The notes: generated from the sequence alone by a model not told the origin. DNA of 64,000 nt from Rhizobacter sp. Root1221 (GCF_001425785.1 NZ_LMDI01000012.1:311566-375565), one strand, 5' to 3'. Counted from the first letter of the stretch, positions 1-9,289 are shown. A program made the numbers and translations.

Positions 1-778
1 TCAGCTCGCAGGTGCCGATGGAAAACAGCTGCAGCAGCTCTCGCGCGAAGTTCTCGTTCGGCGCGGCACGATCGTTGTTGGCGTTGTTGAGGAAGTCACC
101 CATCACCGGTGACAGCGTCACCTTGCGCAGCACCTCGCGGTAGTTGCCGAACGACAGGTCGAGCAGGTTGTTGTGGTACTTGCGGAAGCCGTACGTGCCG
201 CTCACCTCGACGCTGCTGACCACGAGGATCTGCTGCAGCGCGAACGCGACACGTTGGCGCAGCTGGTCGGGCTGGCCGAGCGCGTTGCGGTAGAAGTCCC
301 AGAGGAGCGGCTCGGTGGAATACCAGTCGCGCCAGCAGTTCACGCCCTTGCCGGTGCAGAAGTCGGCCGACGAGGTCCACTTGTGGATGTCAGGCCCGTT
401 GCCACTGGTGTAGCGCGACGAGGCGGGCAACGCCATCTGCTCGGCCACCCACGTGCCGGGGCCCTTGGCCTTGATGGTGGTGATGAGCGCTTCCGTGGGG
501 CCGAACGAAGCCTGGTCGGCGAGGCGCACCGCGTCAGCCTGGGTGGTGGGGGCCGGCGGTGGGGGCGGCGGTGGCGGTGGGGAGGCCGGGGGCGGCGTTG
601 CCGCGGGTTCGTCGGACGAAGGGGCGCCTGCGGCCGGCGCACCCGCGGACGGCGTGTCGCTGCCACCACTGCCGCCGCACCCGGCCAGCGCCGCGGTGAA
701 CACGGCCGCGGCCGTCACCGCGTGCCAGCGCGACCGCCAATGCCCCGATTCCGGAGCGGAAGAACGTTCATCGACCAT
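1..778 (-). CDS. DUF1800 domain lipoprotein, N-terminal part (cut by window edge)
   Basis: Reads on the minus strand from the ATG at 776-778 and runs off the window, so only about 259 residues are visible. The N-terminus has a hydrophobic segment ending in a lipobox-like LAGC at about residue 33, then a Gly/Ser/Ala/Pro-rich linker including a long proline run, which suggests a lipoprotein held away from the membrane. The remainder matches the start of the DUF1800 family: RQRVAFALQQILVVS, a conserved YHNNLLDLSFGNYR region and APNENFARELLQLFSIGT at the edge. DUF1800 genes are often paired with DUF1501 genes; the partner would lie outside the window. Biochemical function is unknown. The next gene on this strand ends at 923. 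Confidence 0.85.
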   Translation of the reverse strand, partial: MVDERSSAPESGHWRSRWHAVTAAAVFTAALAGCGGSGGSDTPSAGAPAAGAPSSDEPAATPPPASPPPPPPPPPAPTTQADAVRLADQASFGPTEALITTIKAKGPGTWVAEQMALPASSRYTSGNGPDIHKWTSSADFCTGKGVNCWRDWYSTEPLLWDFYRNALGQPDQLRQRVAFALQQILVVSSVEVSGTYGFRKYHNNLLDLSFGNYREVLRKVTLSPVMGDFLNNANNDRAAPNENFARELLQLFSIGTCEL

Positions 779-922
779 GACAGACCCACCCTGTATTTGC
801 TTGCAAAAGCGCCGCCGGTTGTCACTGAGGGACAAACCTGGTCACCTCACCCGGGGAAACCGGGGAGATCGGCGCGCAGGAAGCATTGCAGCAGGAAGGG
901 TGCCGCCCGCTGTTACGGGATG

Positions 923-2626
923 TCAGGGCAGTGCCATGCGGGCCAGCACGTGGGCGGACATGCCCCGCGCCAGCTCGTGTTCACCGACGAACACCTTGCC
1001 CACGAGGTCGCGTTCCAGGAGTTCGGCCTCGCTCTCGTTGTGGCTGCGCACGATCACCTCGATGGAGGGGTTCAGCAGCCGGGCCGTCTCCACCATCTTG
1101 CGCACGTTGAAGGCATCCGGCACTGCGATGACCAGCATGCCGGCCCGGGCGATGTGCGCCTGGATCAGCACGGCCGGATCGGCGGCGTCACCCGCCACCG
1201 CGGGGATGTTGCGCGAGCGCAGCATCTCGACCACCTCGCGCTGTTCGTCGGCCACCACGAAGGGCACACGGTGTTCGGTCAGCGTGCGCGCGATGCGCCG
1301 CCCCACCCGGCCGTAGCCCACCAGCACGACCTGGCCTCGCAGCAGGTTGGCGTCCACGGTGATCGGCAGTTCGGCCAGCGGGTCGTCGCGGGCCTCCAGC
1401 CGGCGCGCGAGCGGCGAATGCTTGCGGATCCACGCCTGTGCCGGTTCGATGGCGGCGAACAGCGCGGAGTTCAGCGCGATGGAGATCAGCGCGCCGGCGA
1501 GGATCAGGCTCTGGCCGGTGGCCGGCAGCAGCTTCATCTGCAGCCCCAACCCGGCGAGGATGAACGAGAACTCGCCGATCTGCGCGAGGCTCACGCCCAC
1601 CGTCAGCGCCGTGTTGAGCGGGTAGCGGAAGGCCAGCACCAGCGCGAACGCGGCGAGGGTCTTGCCCACCATGATGATCAGCACCACGACCAGCACCTTC
1701 AGCGGTTCGTCCACCAACACCATGGGGTCGAACAACATACCGACGGACACAAAAAACAGCACGGAAAACGCATCCCGCAACGGCAGCGATTCCTCGGCCG
1801 CGCGGTGGCTGAATTCCGACTCGCGCATCATCATCCCGGCAAAAAAGGCGCCGAGCGCAAACGACACGTCGAAGAGCCTGGCCGAGGCGTAGGCCACGCC
1901 GAGTGCCGCTGCCACCACGCACAGCGTGAACAGTTCACGGGAGCCGGTGCGGGCCACCAGCCACAGCAGCTTCGGGAACGCCCAGCGGCCCACCACCAGC
2001 ATCAGCGCCATGAACACCGACACCTTGGCGAGCGTGAGGCCCAGTGTCACGGCGATGCCGCGGCCCGGCTCGGCGAGGGCCGCCGGTGCGGGGTCGCCGC
2101 CGAGCAGGCCGGCCAGCGGCGGCAGCAGCACGAGCACCAGCACCATCGCCAGGTCCTCGACGACGAGCCAGCCCACCGCGATGCGGCCGTTGACGGATTC
2201 GAGCACCCCGCGGGCCTCGAGCGCCCGCAGCAGCACCACGGTGCTTGCCACCGACAGCGCCAGGCCGAACACGAGGCCCGCCCCGAGGTTCCAGCCCCAC
2301 CAGGTGGCAGTGCCCACGCCCATCAGCGTGGCCACGGTGATCTGCAACACCGCGCCGGGAATGGCGATGCGGCGCACCGCGAGCAGGTCGGACAGCGAGA
2401 AGTGCAGCCCCACGCCGAGCATCAGCAGCATCACGCCGATCTCGGCCAGCTGCCCGGCCAGTGCCACGTCGGCGACAAACCCCGGCGTGGCCGGGCCGAT
2501 CACGATCCCGGCGAGCAGGTAGCCCACCAGCGGCGGCAGCTTCAGCCGGGCCGCGACGAAGCCCAGCACCATCGCCAGGCCGAGCCCGACGGCGATGGTG
2601 GAGATGAGGCTGGCGTCATGCGGCAT
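923..2626 (-). CDS. CPA2-family cation/proton antiporter with TrkA-N domain (KefB/YbaL type)
   Basis: A 567-residue inner-membrane protein. Residues about 1-390 form many hydrophobic helices typical of the Na+/H+ exchanger (CPA2) fold, including PPLVGYLLAGIVIGP near the start and SFALGAFFAGMMMRESEFSH midway. From about residue 430 comes a TrkA-N (RCK) nucleotide-binding domain with the Rossmann motif GYGRVGRRIA, followed by VVADEQREVVEMLR and AGDAADPAVL. This architecture is that of KefB/KefC/YbaL potassium or cation efflux systems gated by NAD(H) or glutathione adducts; which ligand applies here cannot be read. It is separated from the upstream garR gene by a strong terminator and looks like a single transcript. 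Confidence 0.88.
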   Translation of the reverse strand: MPHDASLISTIAVGLGLAMVLGFVAARLKLPPLVGYLLAGIVIGPATPGFVADVALAGQLAEIGVMLLMLGVGLHFSLSDLLAVRRIAIPGAVLQITVATLMGVGTATWWGWNLGAGLVFGLALSVASTVVLLRALEARGVLESVNGRIAVGWLVVEDLAMVLVLVLLPPLAGLLGGDPAPAALAEPGRGIAVTLGLTLAKVSVFMALMLVVGRWAFPKLLWLVARTGSRELFTLCVVAAALGVAYASARLFDVSFALGAFFAGMMMRESEFSHRAAEESLPLRDAFSVLFFVSVGMLFDPMVLVDEPLKVLVVVLIIMVGKTLAAFALVLAFRYPLNTALTVGVSLAQIGEFSFILAGLGLQMKLLPATGQSLILAGALISIALNSALFAAIEPAQAWIRKHSPLARRLEARDDPLAELPITVDANLLRGQVVLVGYGRVGRRIARTLTEHRVPFVVADEQREVVEMLRSRNIPAVAGDAADPAVLIQAHIARAGMLVIAVPDAFNVRKMVETARLLNPSIEVIVRSHNESEAELLERDLVGKVFVGEHELARGMSAHVLARMALP

Positions 2627-2690
2627 GCGGGCTCCTCCAGGGTGAACGCGGTGGATCGGATGGTCCGGGTCAGTTTATCGGCAGAAACGA

Positions 2691-2715
2691 AAACGCCTCC
2701 ACGAAGGAGGCGTTT
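2691..2715 (-). terminator. Rho-independent terminator after garR
   Basis: A perfect 10-bp inverted repeat (AAACGCCTCC / GGAGGCGTTT) with a 5-nt loop. Read on the minus strand it is followed by a T-rich tract, 20 bp past the stop codon of the reductase gene. It separates the garL-garR transcript from the antiporter gene. Confidence 0.85.
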
Positions 2716-2736
2716 CATAGGGGCAAACGCCGGCGG

Positions 2737-3630
2737 TCAGGCTGCGTCGGGCGCCACCGGGTGGTCGGCCATCAGCTCGAGCGCGCGCACGAGGGCCGAG
2801 TGGTCCAGGTCCTTCATGCCGTTGGCCGCGCAGGTCTGCATCAGCTGGGCGGCACCGGCCGTCTGCGGCAGCGCCACACCCAGTTCGCGGGCGCCGGCGA
2901 GCGCGAGGCTCAGGTCCTTCTGGTGCAGGCCGATGCGAAAGCCCGGGGCAAACGTGCGCTTGATCATGCGCTCGCCATGCACTTCGAGGATGCGCGACGA
3001 GGCGAAACCGCCCATCAGCGCCTGGCGCACCTTGGCGGGGTCGGCCCCGGCCTTGCTGGCGAACACCAGCGCTTCACCCACGGCGGCGATGTTCAGCGCC
3101 ACGATGATCTGGTTGGCCACCTTCGTGGTCTGGCCGTCACCGTTGCCGCCCACGAGCGTGATGTTCTTGCCCATCAGCTCGAACAGCGGCTTGACGCGCT
3201 CGAAGGCCGCCTCGGTGCCACCGATCATGATGGTCAGGCTCGCGGCCTTGGCGCCCACTTCCCCGCCGGACACCGGCGCGTCGAGGTAGTCGCAGCCCAG
3301 GTCGTTGATCTTCCTGGCAAACGTCTTCGTTTCCATCGGCGAGATGGAGCTCATGTCGACGACGGTCTTGCCCTTCGCGAGGCCGGCGGCGACGCCGTTG
3401 TCACCGAACAGCACGGTGGCGACGTCGGGCGTGTCGGGCAGCATCAGGAAGATGATGTCGGCCTTCTGCGCGACCTCGGTGGCGTTGGCGCACGACTTGG
3501 CGCCGAGGGCCGTCAGGTCGGCCGGCACGGTGCGCCGTGTGTGGACGTACAGCTCGTGGCCGCCCTTGATGAGGTTGGTGGCCATGGGCGTGCCCATGAT
3601 GCCCAGACCGATGAAACCCAGCTTGCTCAT
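2737..3630 (-). CDS. garR: 2-hydroxy-3-oxopropionate (tartronate semialdehyde) reductase
   Basis: A 297-residue member of the 3-hydroxyisobutyrate dehydrogenase family. The Rossmann motif GFIGLGIMGTPMA lies at residues 5-17, the substrate signature DAPVSGGEVGA near residue 118, and the catalytic lysine is expected in GDGQTTKVANQ near residue 170. It would reduce tartronate semialdehyde to D-glycerate with NAD(P)H. It lies 30 nt downstream of the GarL-type aldolase gene, with a ribosome site AGGA ahead of the ATG, so the two are almost certainly co-transcribed and act in sequence. The glycerate produced would go to the glycerate kinase encoded near 13 kb. Related 3-hydroxyisobutyrate dehydrogenases look similar; the aldolase partner decides the call. 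Confidence 0.9.
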   Translation of the reverse strand: MSKLGFIGLGIMGTPMATNLIKGGHELYVHTRRTVPADLTALGAKSCANATEVAQKADIIFLMLPDTPDVATVLFGDNGVAAGLAKGKTVVDMSSISPMETKTFARKINDLGCDYLDAPVSGGEVGAKAASLTIMIGGTEAAFERVKPLFELMGKNITLVGGNGDGQTTKVANQIIVALNIAAVGEALVFASKAGADPAKVRQALMGGFASSRILEVHGERMIKRTFAPGFRIGLHQKDLSLALAGARELGVALPQTAGAAQLMQTCAANGMKDLDHSALVRALELMADHPVAPDAA

Positions 3631-3660
3631 GTGTGTGTCCTGGAAAAAGGGTGGAAAGGG

Positions 3661-4443
3661 TCAGGGGCGGTACTTGTCGCAGAGGGCCTGCGTGGCGGCA
3701 CGGAACACGCCCAGGTCGCTGCCCACCGCGACGAATGTCGCGCCCATGTCGAGGTAGCGGCGCGCGTCGGCTTCCACCGGCGCGAGGATGCCGATCGGCT
3801 TGCCGTGCTGGCGCGCGGCGGCGAACACCCCGGTGATGGCGGCCTGCACCTCCGGGTGGTTGGCGTTGCCCAGGTGGCCCAGGCCGGCGGCCAGGTCGGA
3901 CGGCCCGACGAACAGGCAGTCGACGCCATCCACCGCGGCGATGTCGGCCGCGGCGGCCAGGCCGGCGCGGCTTTCGATCTGCACCGCGACGCAGATCTGT
4001 TCGTTGATGCCGGTGAAGTAGCCGGGCACGCTGCCGTACCGGTTGCTGCGTTGTGACACCGACACCCCGCGCACGCCCTGCGGCGGGTAGCGGGTGGCGG
4101 CCACGGCGCGCCGTGCATCGTCGGCGCTTTCGACGAACGGCACGAGGAAGTTGTAGAAACCGGCGTCGAGCAGCCGCTTGATCTCGACGGTGTCGTTCTG
4201 GGACGGCCGGACCACCGGTGCGCTGGGGCTGTCCTTCAGTGCCATCAGCTGCGGGATGAAGCTGATCACGTCGTTGGGGGAGTGTTCGCCGTCCAGCAGG
4301 ATCCAGTCGAAGCCGGCCACGCCCAGCACCTCGGTGGTGATGGGGTTCGCCAGCGAACACCAGCAACCGATCAGGCGTTTGCCCGCGAGCAGGTCTGCGC
4401 GGAGCGAGTTCGGGAAGCTGGAATACGGGGTGACGGACGTCAT
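3661..4443 (-). CDS. garL: HpcH/HpaI-family aldolase, probable 2-dehydro-3-deoxyglucarate aldolase
   Basis: A 260-residue class II aldolase of the HpcH/HpaI family. Visible motifs: [14 protein letters not shown] (metal/substrate region), [26 protein letters not shown] and [15 protein letters not shown]. Enzymes of this family split 5-keto-4-deoxy- or 2-keto-3-deoxy-glucarate into pyruvate and tartronate semialdehyde. The start was placed at 4443, where AAGG lies just upstream and homologues begin; an upstream in-frame ATG at 4524 would put the N-terminus across the operator-like site. Followed 30 nt later by garR, which consumes its product. A perfect GTTGTA-N8-TACAAC palindrome lies 33-52 bp ahead of the start, suggesting control by the neighbouring GntR regulator. 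Confidence 0.88.
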   Translation of the reverse strand: MTSVTPYSSFPNSLRADLLAGKRLIGCWCSLANPITTEVLGVAGFDWILLDGEHSPNDVISFIPQLMALKDSPSAPVVRPSQNDTVEIKRLLDAGFYNFLVPFVESADDARRAVAATRYPPQGVRGVSVSQRSNRYGSVPGYFTGINEQICVAVQIESRAGLAAAADIAAVDGVDCLFVGPSDLAAGLGHLGNANHPEVQAAITGVFAAARQHGKPIGILAPVEADARRYLDMGATFVAVGSDLGVFRAATQALCDKYRP

Positions 4444-4475
4444 GGGCGGACCTTCAAAACGCGGGCAGAGAACCC

Positions 4476-4495
4476 GTTGTATGTCATCGTACAAC
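4476..4495. promoter_or_regulatory. Candidate operator ahead of garL
   Basis: Inverted repeat GTTGTA-N8-TACAAC. The same half-sites and spacing recur ahead of the uronate dehydrogenase gene (7492-7511), and a variant lies ahead of the pectate lyase gene (7345-7364). The neighbouring FadR-type GntR regulator is the likely ligand-responsive protein. A related shorter palindrome, TTGT-N7-ACAA, lies at 4543-4557 in the same intergenic region. Confidence 0.55.
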
Positions 4496-4630
4496 CTGAG
4501 CTGCCACCCTGCAACCCGTGGCAACCCCAGGGAATCCCTTGGTTGTTAACGATACAAAAAATGACCGAGATCACCGGGAAATCCGTTGCTGAACGGGTCG
4601 TTGGAGATCGGCATGCGCCGGGACGACCGT

Positions 4631-5371
4631 TCAGGCGTCTCCGGCCAGCGCGGCCGCGCGCCGGCGGCGTTCGCGGCTGTTTGCCAGGTGGGTACGCATC
4701 GCGGCGCGGGCCGCTTCGGGGTCCTGCGAGGCGATGGCGTCGTAGATGCTTTCGTGTTCGCCGTTGACGCGCCTCAGGTAGCTCAGCTTCTCGGCATCCG
4801 CGGAGACGGATGGATCGAGCCTTGCGCGCGGAATGGCCGTCATGCCGAGTGCCCCGATGAGGTCGGTGAAGTGCGGGTTCTGCGTGGCGCGCGCGATCTC
4901 GGAATGGAACGCGAAGTCTGCGGTGACCGCATCGAGGCCGGCGCTGACCGACGCGGCGAAATCGTCGAGGGCCTGGCGCATGGTGGTGAGGTTGGCTTCG
5001 GTGCGCCGCACGGCGGCGAGGCCCGCGGCCTCGGTCTCCAGGCCGATGCGCAACTCGAGCACCGCGATGATGTCGCGCAACGTGGCGAGTTGTTCCGGCC
5101 CGATGCGGAAGGCGCTGGCATCGCCGAGGCCCACCACGAAGGTTCCAACACCGTGGCGCGTCTGCACGACACCGGAGGCCTGCAGCTTCGACAGCGCTTC
5201 ACGGACCACGGTGCGGCTCACGCCGAACTCGTCCATGATGGCCGCTTCGGTGGGCAGTTTCGCGCCGACAACGAGGGCGCCTGCGCGCACGCGCTCCACC
5301 ACCGCGTCGACTACGTCGAGTGCAAGGTTGCGGGGCTTGGTGCGTCGTGTGGCCAGCGTGGGCGTGTTCAT
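4631..5371 (-). CDS. GntR-family (FadR/FCD subfamily) transcriptional regulator
   Basis: A 246-residue regulator. The winged helix-turn-helix occupies about residues 15-80 with LPTEAAIMDEFGVSR and VVREALSKLQASGVV, ending in the wing RHGVGTFV. The C-terminal FCD effector domain follows, with the LELRIGLETEAAGLAA helix and acidic/His residues (DFAFHSEIARATQNP) that usually bind metal and a small carboxylate. The start at 5371 was preferred over in-frame ATGs at 5386 and 5494 because GAGGAAA lies 6-7 nt ahead of it. It lies between the garL-garR pair and the pectate lyase gene, so control of uronic-acid catabolism by a sugar acid is the natural inference. Confidence 0.88.
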   Translation of the reverse strand: MNTPTLATRRTKPRNLALDVVDAVVERVRAGALVVGAKLPTEAAIMDEFGVSRTVVREALSKLQASGVVQTRHGVGTFVVGLGDASAFRIGPEQLATLRDIIAVLELRIGLETEAAGLAAVRRTEANLTTMRQALDDFAASVSAGLDAVTADFAFHSEIARATQNPHFTDLIGALGMTAIPRARLDPSVSADAEKLSYLRRVNGEHESIYDAIASQDPEAARAAMRTHLANSRERRRRAAALAGDA

Positions 5372-5507
5372 CGATTTCCTCTTCATGACGGATGTGCCAG
5401 GGGTGCGAAATCGATGTATGACGACCCCTGACAGTCGAACTGTAGCAAAGCCCGTGTGGAGGGCGGCCGCCGGCACCTCGGCGCCGCAGATCACACGGGC
5501 CTGTGGC

Positions 5508-7289
5508 TCACTTCACCGGGGAGACATAGGCAACGAGCTTTGCCATGTTGGCCACCCAGTTGCTCGTGGAGATGCCGAGCGGACGATCCTTCTTCGTGTA
5601 TGGCGCGATCTCCGGTGCTTCGAGCGAATCGTACGGCGACGTGTCGTACACATCACCGACGTGTTTGCTGCGATAGGCGGTGCCGGTGTACGGCGTCGAC
5701 GGCCCGTCGCCGCGGTACGAGTTGGTCACCTGCGGCAGCGGCGTCAGCCAGTGGTTCTTCGTGCCGAGGTCGTCGATGATCGCCTTCGCGGCGGCTTCCG
5801 TCACGTCGGGTGTTTTCATCACCGCGTTCGTGAACAGGTCGGCGAAGTCGACTTCCCGGATCGAGAAGTACTTCGGCAGTGGACGCGGCGTGGTCACCTT
5901 CAACGGCGAGTTCGCCACCATCTCGGCGATGGCCGCGTCGGTCATGCCGTTGAGCTGGTCGTACGTGGCCTGGAGGCCCGTGATGTTGATGGGGCGGCCG
6001 GCAGAGTAGTGGCTGATCGTGTTGGTGTGGTCGTAGTCGTGGAAGTACGCGCCGTTCTCGATGTTGGAGCCATACCGGTGGACGAAACGCCCCTGGTTCG
6101 TGCCGAGTTCGATGAAGGTCGGGTGCGTGCGGCCGGCCAGCAGCGGGTTGTCGGCGATCTGCTGGGCGGTGAGCTTGCAGCTCTCCAGCCAGGCGATGGC
6201 CTCGGGCACGCGGGCCAGGTACTTGCGGTCGCCCGTCACGCGGAAGTAGTTGAACAGCTGCTGCACGTTCGTCTGCGTCGTGTGGGTTGCGAGCGAGCGC
6301 GGCTCGTAGCTGCGCGCGCCCGCCGGTGCGCCTGCCACTCGGCCGTTGCGATCTGCCGCCAGGTGTTGCAGGCCCCAGCCGGCCTGGGGGCCGGGCTGTT
6401 GCAGCGTGCGCAGGCATTCCATCGCGCGGGTGATCGGGGCCACGAGGCGGGTCTCGCCGAGGCCGGCCACGCACATCAGCAGGAACTTGATGTTCTCGCC
6501 GGCCACGTCGTCGTTGAACGTGACCATCGTGGTGTAGTCGCCGTCTTCCATGCCGGCGATGGCGCCGGTGGGCAACTGGCCCGGGTTCGGCAGCGCCATC
6601 GACGAGATTGCCGCCGGCTGGACGGGCCAGCGCTGCGGCCAGCCGCCGTCGGCCACGCCGCCCTGGAACTGTGCGGCCAGCACGAAGTCGATTGCCTTGT
6701 CGACGGCGGGCTTGAACTGGGCGTCCTTCTTCTCGAGGTAGACGCGCAGCAGGAACTGCGATGACACGGCGGTGCCGGCGTCATCGAACGTGGCGTTGCC
6801 GTAGAAGTGCTGGAACTCCTCGAGGCGCCAGCCGTTCTTGCCGATGGTGTCGTACCAGTGCTTGAGCGACTCCTCGCCCGCGAAGTCATGGATGTAGTTC
6901 CAGCCGCCGGCTGGGTGCTGCGCGCTGATCAGCGCCTGCGCGGTGCGCACGGCGGCGTTGTAGAAGAGTTCGTTGCCGGTGGCGTGGTAGGCGTCGAGGA
7001 AGGCATGACCGGCGGTTGGGGTGCCGGGCGGCTGGATCCAGCACATGCTGCGCTTGGCCTCCATCTCGCCCCAGCTCACGGACAGGTCGGGGAGGTACTG
7101 CCACACGTAGCCGCCGCGGTAGGACACGTTCTGGTCCATGTGTTCAGCGGCGCGCTTGAGGGCGTCGAGGGCGGCGCCCCGGGTGCCGGTGGTGGACGGG
7201 TCGGGCTGGGCGACGTCGTCGTCACCGCCGCCGCACGCTGCCAGCGCGATGGGCGCCAGGCTGGACATCACGAACATTCTGCGTTTCAT
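5508..7289 (-). CDS. Secreted pectate lyase-like lipoprotein (PL10 type)
   Basis: A 593-residue exported protein beginning MKRRMFVMSSLAPIALAACGG, with a lipobox (LAAC) at about residue 19. The body shows features of the polysaccharide lyase family 10 / pectic acid lyase fold: GGWNYIHDF, ADGGWPQRWPV, the loop YTTMVTFNDDVA, AGWGLQHLA and a later ARSYEPRSLATHTTQ, which resemble the conserved ITFND, WxQQ and ARxYEPPS regions of PL10. Homology beyond about residue 400 is less familiar and may be a family-specific extension. It would cleave polygalacturonate outside the cytoplasm and feed the uronate genes downstream and upstream. Promoter region shared back to back with the uronate dehydrogenase gene. 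Confidence 0.75.
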   Translation of the reverse strand: MKRRMFVMSSLAPIALAACGGGDDDVAQPDPSTTGTRGAALDALKRAAEHMDQNVSYRGGYVWQYLPDLSVSWGEMEAKRSMCWIQPPGTPTAGHAFLDAYHATGNELFYNAAVRTAQALISAQHPAGGWNYIHDFAGEESLKHWYDTIGKNGWRLEEFQHFYGNATFDDAGTAVSSQFLLRVYLEKKDAQFKPAVDKAIDFVLAAQFQGGVADGGWPQRWPVQPAAISSMALPNPGQLPTGAIAGMEDGDYTTMVTFNDDVAGENIKFLLMCVAGLGETRLVAPITRAMECLRTLQQPGPQAGWGLQHLAADRNGRVAGAPAGARSYEPRSLATHTTQTNVQQLFNYFRVTGDRKYLARVPEAIAWLESCKLTAQQIADNPLLAGRTHPTFIELGTNQGRFVHRYGSNIENGAYFHDYDHTNTISHYSAGRPINITGLQATYDQLNGMTDAAIAEMVANSPLKVTTPRPLPKYFSIREVDFADLFTNAVMKTPDVTEAAAKAIIDDLGTKNHWLTPLPQVTNSYRGDGPSTPYTGTAYRSKHVGDVYDTSPYDSLEAPEIAPYTKKDRPLGISTSNWVANMAKLVAYVSPVK

Positions 7290-7344
7290 GCTTCTCTCTC
7301 CTCTGGGTTGGACAAACGCCGCGGTTGCGGCAACAGACCCTCTT

Positions 7345-7364
7345 GTTGTCAGTCATCGTATGAC
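7345..7364. promoter_or_regulatory. Candidate operator ahead of the pectate lyase gene
   Basis: GTTGTC-N8-TATGAC, an imperfect copy of the garL operator. The similarity covers the spacer (GTCATCG is shared) and continues into the CCTGAG that follows both sites. Lies 56 bp upstream of the pectate lyase start on the minus strand. Confidence 0.45.
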
Positions 7365-7491
7365 CTGAGGAGATCGCGTGCAATCCTTCACGGATTCGGA
7401 CAAACCCGCAGGTGTTGTGAGGGGCGCATTAGGGTAACCACCACAGGACCTTGCCTTGACTTCAGGGGTCCGCTCGGCGACGATTGACCTC

Positions 7492-7511
7492 GTTGTACGA
7501 CAACCTACAAC
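7492..7511. promoter_or_regulatory. Candidate operator ahead of udh
   Basis: Perfect GTTGTA-N8-TACAAC inverted repeat, identical in half-sites and spacing to the site at 4476-4495. It lies 56 bp ahead of the uronate dehydrogenase start and probably governs the udh-lactonase-TRAP operon. Confidence 0.55.
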
Positions 7512-7566
7512 GCGGCCAAAAGGCTCTGCAATGGGTTATCGTGCGTGCCGCACAACGAAGATCACC

Positions 7567-8385
7567 ATGCCAGCCACCACCTGCTCCATCCGTTTTCCTC
7601 GCCTGCTGCTGACGGGCGCCGCCGGCGGGCTCGGCCGCGAACTGCGCACCCGCCTGAAGCCCCACTGCGACGTGCTCCGCCTGTCCGACATCGCCGACCT
7701 CGGCGCGGCCGCCCCGGGCGAAGAGCTGTCCGTCACCCCGCTCGAAGACCGCGCGGCCGTGCTGAACCTGCTCGAAGGCGTGAGCGCCGTCGTCCACCTG
7801 GGCGGTGTGTCGGTCGAAACGCCGTGGGACCCGATCCTGCAAGCCAACATCGTCGGCACGTACAACCTGTACGAGGCCGCTCGCAAGCAGGGTGTGCGCC
7901 GCGTGGTGTTCGCCAGCTCCAACCACGTCACCGGCTTCTACCGGCAGGACGAAGTGATCTCCCCGGCCGACCCGATGCGCCCCGACGGGCTGTACGGCGT
8001 CAGCAAGGCCTTCGGCGAGAGCCTCGCCCGCTTCTACTTCGACCGCTTCGGCATCGAGACCGTGGCCCTTCGCATCGGCTCGTCGTTCACCGCCCCGCGC
8101 GACCGCCGCATGCTCGCCACGTGGATGAGCTACGACGACCTCGAGCGCCTCGTCGTCGCGTCGCTGACCGCCCCGGTGGCGGGTTTCTCCGTCATCTACG
8201 GCGCGTCCGACAACCGCACCAAATGGTGGGACAACACGTCGGCCGGCCACATCGGCTACGTGCCCCAGGACAGCTCCGAACAGTTCCGCGCGGAAGTGGA
8301 GTCCCGCCAGCAGGTGCTCGACTTCAACGACCCCGCCGTGCTGTACCAGGGCGGCCCCTTCGTGCGCACCGGCCCCTTCGAATGA
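7567..8385 (+). CDS. udh: Uronate dehydrogenase (NAD-dependent)
   Basis: A 272-residue short-chain dehydrogenase/epimerase-fold enzyme. The nucleotide-binding motif TGAAGGLGR lies at residues 17-25, the serine region FASSNHVTGFY near residue 120, and the YGVSKAFGE motif supplies the catalytic Tyr and Lys. SNHV and the C-terminal pattern fit uronate dehydrogenases, which oxidise D-galacturonate or D-glucuronate at C1 to the aldarolactone. The start at 7567 matches the family length; ATGs at 7531 and further upstream would run over the operator. The stop codon overlaps the start of the lactonase gene (ATGA), so the two are translationally coupled. Confidence 0.88.
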   Translation: MPATTCSIRFPRLLLTGAAGGLGRELRTRLKPHCDVLRLSDIADLGAAAPGEELSVTPLEDRAAVLNLLEGVSAVVHLGGVSVETPWDPILQANIVGTYNLYEAARKQGVRRVVFASSNHVTGFYRQDEVISPADPMRPDGLYGVSKAFGESLARFYFDRFGIETVALRIGSSFTAPRDRRMLATWMSYDDLERLVVASLTAPVAGFSVIYGASDNRTKWWDNTSAGHIGYVPQDSSEQFRAEVESRQQVLDFNDPAVLYQGGPFVRTGPFE

Positions 8386-9275
8386 CCACCGTGTTCGCCG
8401 TCTCCGACCTCCGTGACCAGGTGGGCGAAAGCCCGGTCTGGTCCGTGGCCGAACAGGCCTTGTACTGGGTCGACATCGAAGGCCGCCAGATCCGCCGGTA
8501 CGACTGGGCGTCGCGTTCGGTGCAGAGCTGGGCCACCGATGAACGCATCGGCAGCATCGTGTTGCGCGAAGGCGGTGGCCTGGTGGCGGGCATGGAATCC
8601 GGCGTGTTCGAGATCGACCTGCCCGCCGGCAACCCGCACGCCGCCGAACGCCTGCTGTTCCCGATGACGTTCCCGCAGGCCGGCATGCGCTTCAACGACG
8701 GCCGCTGCGACCGCGACGGCCGCTACTGGGTCAGCACGATGGTGCGCGACATGTCGCTCGCCGCCGCCGTTGGCAGCCTGTACTGCGTCACCCGTGCCGG
8801 CATCGGCGAGCCGCTCGTGAGCGGCCTGATCACTGGCAACGGCCTGGCCTTCTCGGCCGACCGGCGCCACCTGTTCGTGTCGGATTCGCACCCGAACGTG
8901 CAGACCATCTGGCGCGCGCCGCTGTCGGGCGATGGCACGATGGGTGAGCGCGAAATATTTGTCGACATGAAACCCCTGCCCGGCCGTCCCGACGGCGCCG
9001 CCGTCGACGAGGACGGGGGATACTGGATCTGCGCCAACGATGGCGGCCAGGTGCATCGTTTCACGTCAGATGGCAAGCTCGACCGGTCGATCGCCGTGCC
9101 GGTGTCCAAGCCGTCGATGTGCGCGTTCGGTGGCCCCGATCTCGATCAACTGTTCATTGCCTCGATCCAGCCCCCGAGGCCCGTCGAGGGTTACGATGCC
9201 GCCCGCGATGGCGCGCTGTTTGTCACGCGGCCGGGTGGGCGCGGTATCGCTGAAGTTCCTTTCCGCACACGTTGA
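8382..9275 (+). CDS. SMP-30/gluconolactonase-family sugar lactonase
   Basis: A 297-residue six-bladed propeller protein of the SMP-30/regucalcin family. Visible metal-site and blade motifs: LGESP-like [19 protein letters not shown] at the N-terminus, [18 protein letters not shown] near residue 108, [18 protein letters not shown] near residue 155, and [20 protein letters not shown] near residue 207. Placed directly after uronate dehydrogenase with a 4-nt overlap, it most likely opens the galactaro- or glucaro-lactone to the free aldaric acid. Family members differ in substrate, so the exact lactone is inferred from context. Confidence 0.85.
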   Translation: MTTVFAVSDLRDQVGESPVWSVAEQALYWVDIEGRQIRRYDWASRSVQSWATDERIGSIVLREGGGLVAGMESGVFEIDLPAGNPHAAERLLFPMTFPQAGMRFNDGRCDRDGRYWVSTMVRDMSLAAAVGSLYCVTRAGIGEPLVSGLITGNGLAFSADRRHLFVSDSHPNVQTIWRAPLSGDGTMGEREIFVDMKPLPGRPDGAAVDEDGGYWICANDGGQVHRFTSDGKLDRSIAVPVSKPSMCAFGGPDLDQLFIASIQPPRPVEGYDAARDGALFVTRPGGRGIAEVPFRTR

Positions 9276-9289
9276 ACTGGAGTCCCTGC

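Noticed and set aside
173-3289. Very long open frame on the plus strand across the antiporter and reductase genes
   Set aside because: Translation is rich in His, Gln, Arg and Gly without family motifs; it is the antisense shadow of two clear minus-strand genes in GC-rich DNA.
5401-5450. A fourth copy of the uronate operator ahead of the GntR gene
   Set aside because: Only scattered matches (GTATGACG, CTGACAG) without the half-site spacing; not distinct from chance.
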